NCBI GenBank assembly: GCA_050117315.1 | Contig: JASFMY010000003.1 | Span: 51,587-115,586 of the forward strand | Length of the DNA: 64,000 nt | Direction of reading: 5' to 3' | Origin: JANQIV01 sp050117315 | GTDB lineage: Bacteria; Bacteroidota; Ignavibacteria; Ignavibacteriales; Melioribacteraceae | Shown here: positions 61,879 to 64,000 of the stretch, piece by piece | Numbering within the stretch: the first letter of the stretch is position 1 | Layout: every line of letters starts with the position of its first letter | The notes under the pieces: model-generated | What the model was told of the DNA's origin: nothing | Database searches by the model: none | Seen by the model: the letters and a program-made list of their open reading frames with translations, nothing else | Made by a program: the position numbers and the translations under genes

Positions 61879-63615
61879 CTATAATTGATTAATAAATTCT
61901 TGGAATGAAGTATCTTGAGGAATATTGAGTTTTTTCTTTAACCGGTATCGTGACGTTTGTATCGACCTTACGGTAAGCGCTGTAAGCAAAGCAATTTCCT
62001 TTGTATCGAGATTAAGTTTATGATAGGCGCAAATTTTTAGGTCATTTATTGAAAGACTTTTACAGATAGTAGTAAGTTTTTTAAAGAATTCGGGATGTAC
62101 TTTTACAAATTGCTTTGTAAACTGCTTCCAATTTGTATCGTTTTTCAAAATACTATCTATTGACACAGACAATTTTTTTAAGTCTTTTGATATGCCGTTA
62201 TTATATTTATTAGTTTTATTCTCAATTTGTTTTTTAAAGTTTAGCAGCAGATTATTTTGCTGTTCAATTGCAGCTGTTTTTGCAAGCAATTCCCTATTTG
62301 CCTGTTCTCTTTTTAAGTTCTCTATTTGTATTAAGTTATTATGTTTTTCCTCGTTTCTTTCAATTACCTGAAGATGATACTTTTTTTTGTACTGATATTG
62401 AACAAATAGAAGCCATAATAAAACGAAAAGAGTAATTGAAGCAATAATCGCGGTATTACGAACAAACTGCGTGTTTTTTAATGTTAGATTTTGAATGGCA
62501 AGTTGTTTTTTGTAATTATCGATAATATGCAGAATATCGAATTTAATCAAATTTGCGGAAACATCGGATTCGTATCTTTTTTCAAGCAGAGCATTTATTC
62601 CCTTTTGAGTAGCTATTAACTTACTTTGATTATTAGTTAACGAATAATATTTACAAAAGTTTTTTAGAATATCTATTTGCTCTTTAAGTAATTCTTCTTT
62701 TTTTGTTAATTCATAAGCGCTGTTTAAATATTTAACTGCCAAATGATATTCCTTTTGCACAAAAAACAGATCAAACATTCGGGTGTACAATTTTATCAAA
62801 TAATAAACATTATAATCCGAGATAAAATCTTTTTCGGCTAATTTCAGATTCCGAATGGCAGTGAGAGTATCTCCTTTTTCAAGAAAAATAGCTGCAGTTT
62901 TTTGATAATTGAGACCTATTAAATTATGACCTTTTTGAGTAATCTTAATAGATATAGCTTTATCGTAACTAGCAATTGCAGAATCAGTTTTCCCCATAGT
63001 TTTATACAAATCTCCAATATAACTATACGAATGTGCTATTAAGTATGGTATATCGGTTTTTGTTAGTGCGATATTTAAAGCATCGTAAAATAACTTTTTC
63101 GCGTTGTCAAAATCTTTCAACTCCCTTTTAATTAGTGCAAAGTTATTAATGCAAGTATATATCCCGGAGAAATTTTTTCTTAACTTAAAAATCTCAATTG
63201 CTTCATTGTATTTTTCCGCAGCGAGGTCAAACTGTTTATGGTGAAAAAACAGGTTCCCAATATCAACATATAAATACCCGGCAATCGGTTTTAATCCGAT
63301 TTTTGAAAGCAGTTCAGCCGCTTCCAGGTAAAATGTTAATGCTTGTGCCGGAAAACCTTGTTTGTCAAGAATAAAACCGATTTCGACTTTCGTAAAAGCT
63401 ATTATAGAATCGGGGAGTTCATCTTCCTGCATCTTAAGTATTTCAAAACCTAGTTTTAACGCTTTATTTGGTTCGGAATAATGAATACTTTTAAGAGAAT
63501 CCAGCATTTTTGCTGCTTTTGATTCGCTTTCGATAGGCGAAGCAGAATTTATATTTATTAGAAAACAAGAAAAAAGAATAAAAAACAGCTTATGAATAGA
63601 ATGCCGGTTTATCAT
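61879..63615 (-). CDS. TPR sensor with transmembrane helix and LuxR-like DNA-binding end
   Basis: A 578-residue membrane regulator. After a signal peptide come about seven tetratricopeptide repeats (40-350, for example AGYLYVDIGNLFFHHKQFDLAAEKYNEAIEIF), one transmembrane helix near 388-408 (AIIASITLFVLLWLLFVQYQ), a coiled coil, and a cytoplasmic C-terminal helix-turn-helix with LSINDLKICAYHKLNLDTKEIALLTALTVRSIQTSRYRLKKKL. This one-protein sensor layout is common in Bacteroidota and relatives. It lacks kinase motifs. Target genes are unknown; the divergent side is cut by the window end. Confidence 0.85.
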   Translation of the reverse strand: MINRHSIHKLFFILFSCFLININSASPIESESKAAKMLDSLKSIHYSEPNKALKLGFEILKMQEDELPDSIIAFTKVEIGFILDKQGFPAQALTFYLEAAELLSKIGLKPIAGYLYVDIGNLFFHHKQFDLAAEKYNEAIEIFKLRKNFSGIYTCINNFALIKRELKDFDNAKKLFYDALNIALTKTDIPYLIAHSYSYIGDLYKTMGKTDSAIASYDKAISIKITQKGHNLIGLNYQKTAAIFLEKGDTLTAIRNLKLAEKDFISDYNVYYLIKLYTRMFDLFFVQKEYHLAVKYLNSAYELTKKEELLKEQIDILKNFCKYYSLTNNQSKLIATQKGINALLEKRYESDVSANLIKFDILHIIDNYKKQLAIQNLTLKNTQFVRNTAIIASITLFVLLWLLFVQYQYKKKYHLQVIERNEEKHNNLIQIENLKREQANRELLAKTAAIEQQNNLLLNFKKQIENKTNKYNNGISKDLKKLSVSIDSILKNDTNWKQFTKQFVKVHPEFFKKLTTICKSLSINDLKICAYHKLNLDTKEIALLTALTVRSIQTSRYRLKKKLNIPQDTSFQEFINQL

Positions 63616-64000
63616 CGTTTATTAAGAGTATTCGAATATGAATATTGATATCATCACAAAAATATTACCCGATAACATACCTTAACTTAAGTTTTTTTGC
63701 AAGGGAATGATGCCGTTATTTGCCGTAACTATAAATCTTCTTACCATTGATTTATTTCTCTCTTTTTTTAGTGATGATCATAAATAGGAGAATAAAAAAG
63801 AAGCATCCTTCCTTGCCACAGTTACACAGACAATTTCATAAAAAAAACCTCTCCGAAGAGGGGGTACAGTTCATCTACGGAGAGGAGGGGAGTCTATATG
63901 ATTCGAGGGGTACAATCAGTACTATCTAATTGAGACAGTCATGATTGAATCTGATGTATAGTAAAGAAGTTAGGTGTAAAAAAATCTCAACTACGGCATT
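63616..64000. other. Non-coding right end with a palindromic repeat
   Basis: No credible gene. At 63848-63885 CCTCTCCG and CGGAGAGG form a perfect 8-bp inverted pair, with CCTCT/AGAGG nested in the left half; it resembles the C/G-rich dispersed palindromes of this group. The 60 bases next to the TPR/LuxR-like gene are AT-rich and should contain its promoter. The short open frame at 63747-63929 crosses the palindrome and looks accidental. Confidence 0.45.

Noticed and set aside
63747..63929. 60-residue open frame at the right end
   Set aside because: It spans a palindromic repeat, has poor composition and no ribosome site.

Overview
The window is dominated by one very large flagellar and chemotaxis cluster, read almost entirely on the + strand from the left edge to about 55.2 kb. 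It is followed by a transporter gene pair and then a repeat-rich tail carrying two minus-strand genes. The DNA is AT-rich. The secreted protein at 59728-61485 ends in a type IX secretion (T9SS) sorting domain of the YPNPFNP type. The TPR/LuxR-like regulator at 61879-63615 and the dispersed palindromes containing TCATTTCGA are also typical of the Bacteroidota/Ignavibacteriota/Chlorobiota group. A full flagellum with P and L rings, strong Shine-Dalgarno sites, CheZ and an OPT transporter together point to an Ignavibacteria-like bacterium; this assignment is inference, since no marker gene is present.

Layout by likely transcription unit: (1) 1-2331, fliD (5' end outside the window), a small chaperone-like gene and flgM, closed by a hairpin terminator. 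(2) 2438-4542, a soluble histidine kinase and an NtrC-type sigma54 activator (FlrB/FlrC-like). (3) 4761-11860, HEAT-repeat protein, cheR, two cheY, cheZ, cheA, cheB and a small protein. (4) 11968-24399, flgB, flgC, a small gene, fliE-fliF-fliG-fliH-fliI-fliJ, a MotE-like gene, fliK, flgD, a TIGR02530-type gene and flgE, closed by a strong terminator. (5) 24579-33744, fliL-M-N-O-P-Q-R, flhB, flhA, flhF, flhG. (6) 33868-52662, a small membrane protein, fliA, two HDOD proteins, a degenerate kinase, a membrane protein, a FliK-like protein, flgF-G-A-H-I-J-N-K-L, a first motA/motB pair, fliW, csrA, a REC-Hpt protein, a second motA/motB pair and two response regulators. (7) 52718-55248, an unknown protein and a PAS-histidine kinase behind a sigma28-like promoter. 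(8) 55436-58300, a membrane protein and an OPT transporter. (9) 58301-64000, repeats, a decayed tandem-repeat ORF, a MITE-like element, a T9SS-secreted GLUG-repeat protein and a TPR/LuxR-like regulator.

The genes suggest a layered programme. An NtrC-type activator next to -24/-12-like sites would drive basal body, export apparatus and chemotaxis genes. FliA (sigma28) held by FlgM would drive late genes. FliW and CsrA would act on translation. No cheW, methyl-accepting protein, flagellin, fliS or rpoN is visible here, so those must lie elsewhere.

The items most worth following are: a two-hairpin leader of flgE that can sequester its own Shine-Dalgarno; the HDOD-HDOD-pseudokinase-membrane protein module behind fliA; a REC-DHp protein with an intact His but no ATPase; a 133-nt motA/motB overlap; a 42-bp tandem array encoding a heptad repeat in a gene that is one base from being intact; and a palindromic element inserted in frame in the secreted protein.
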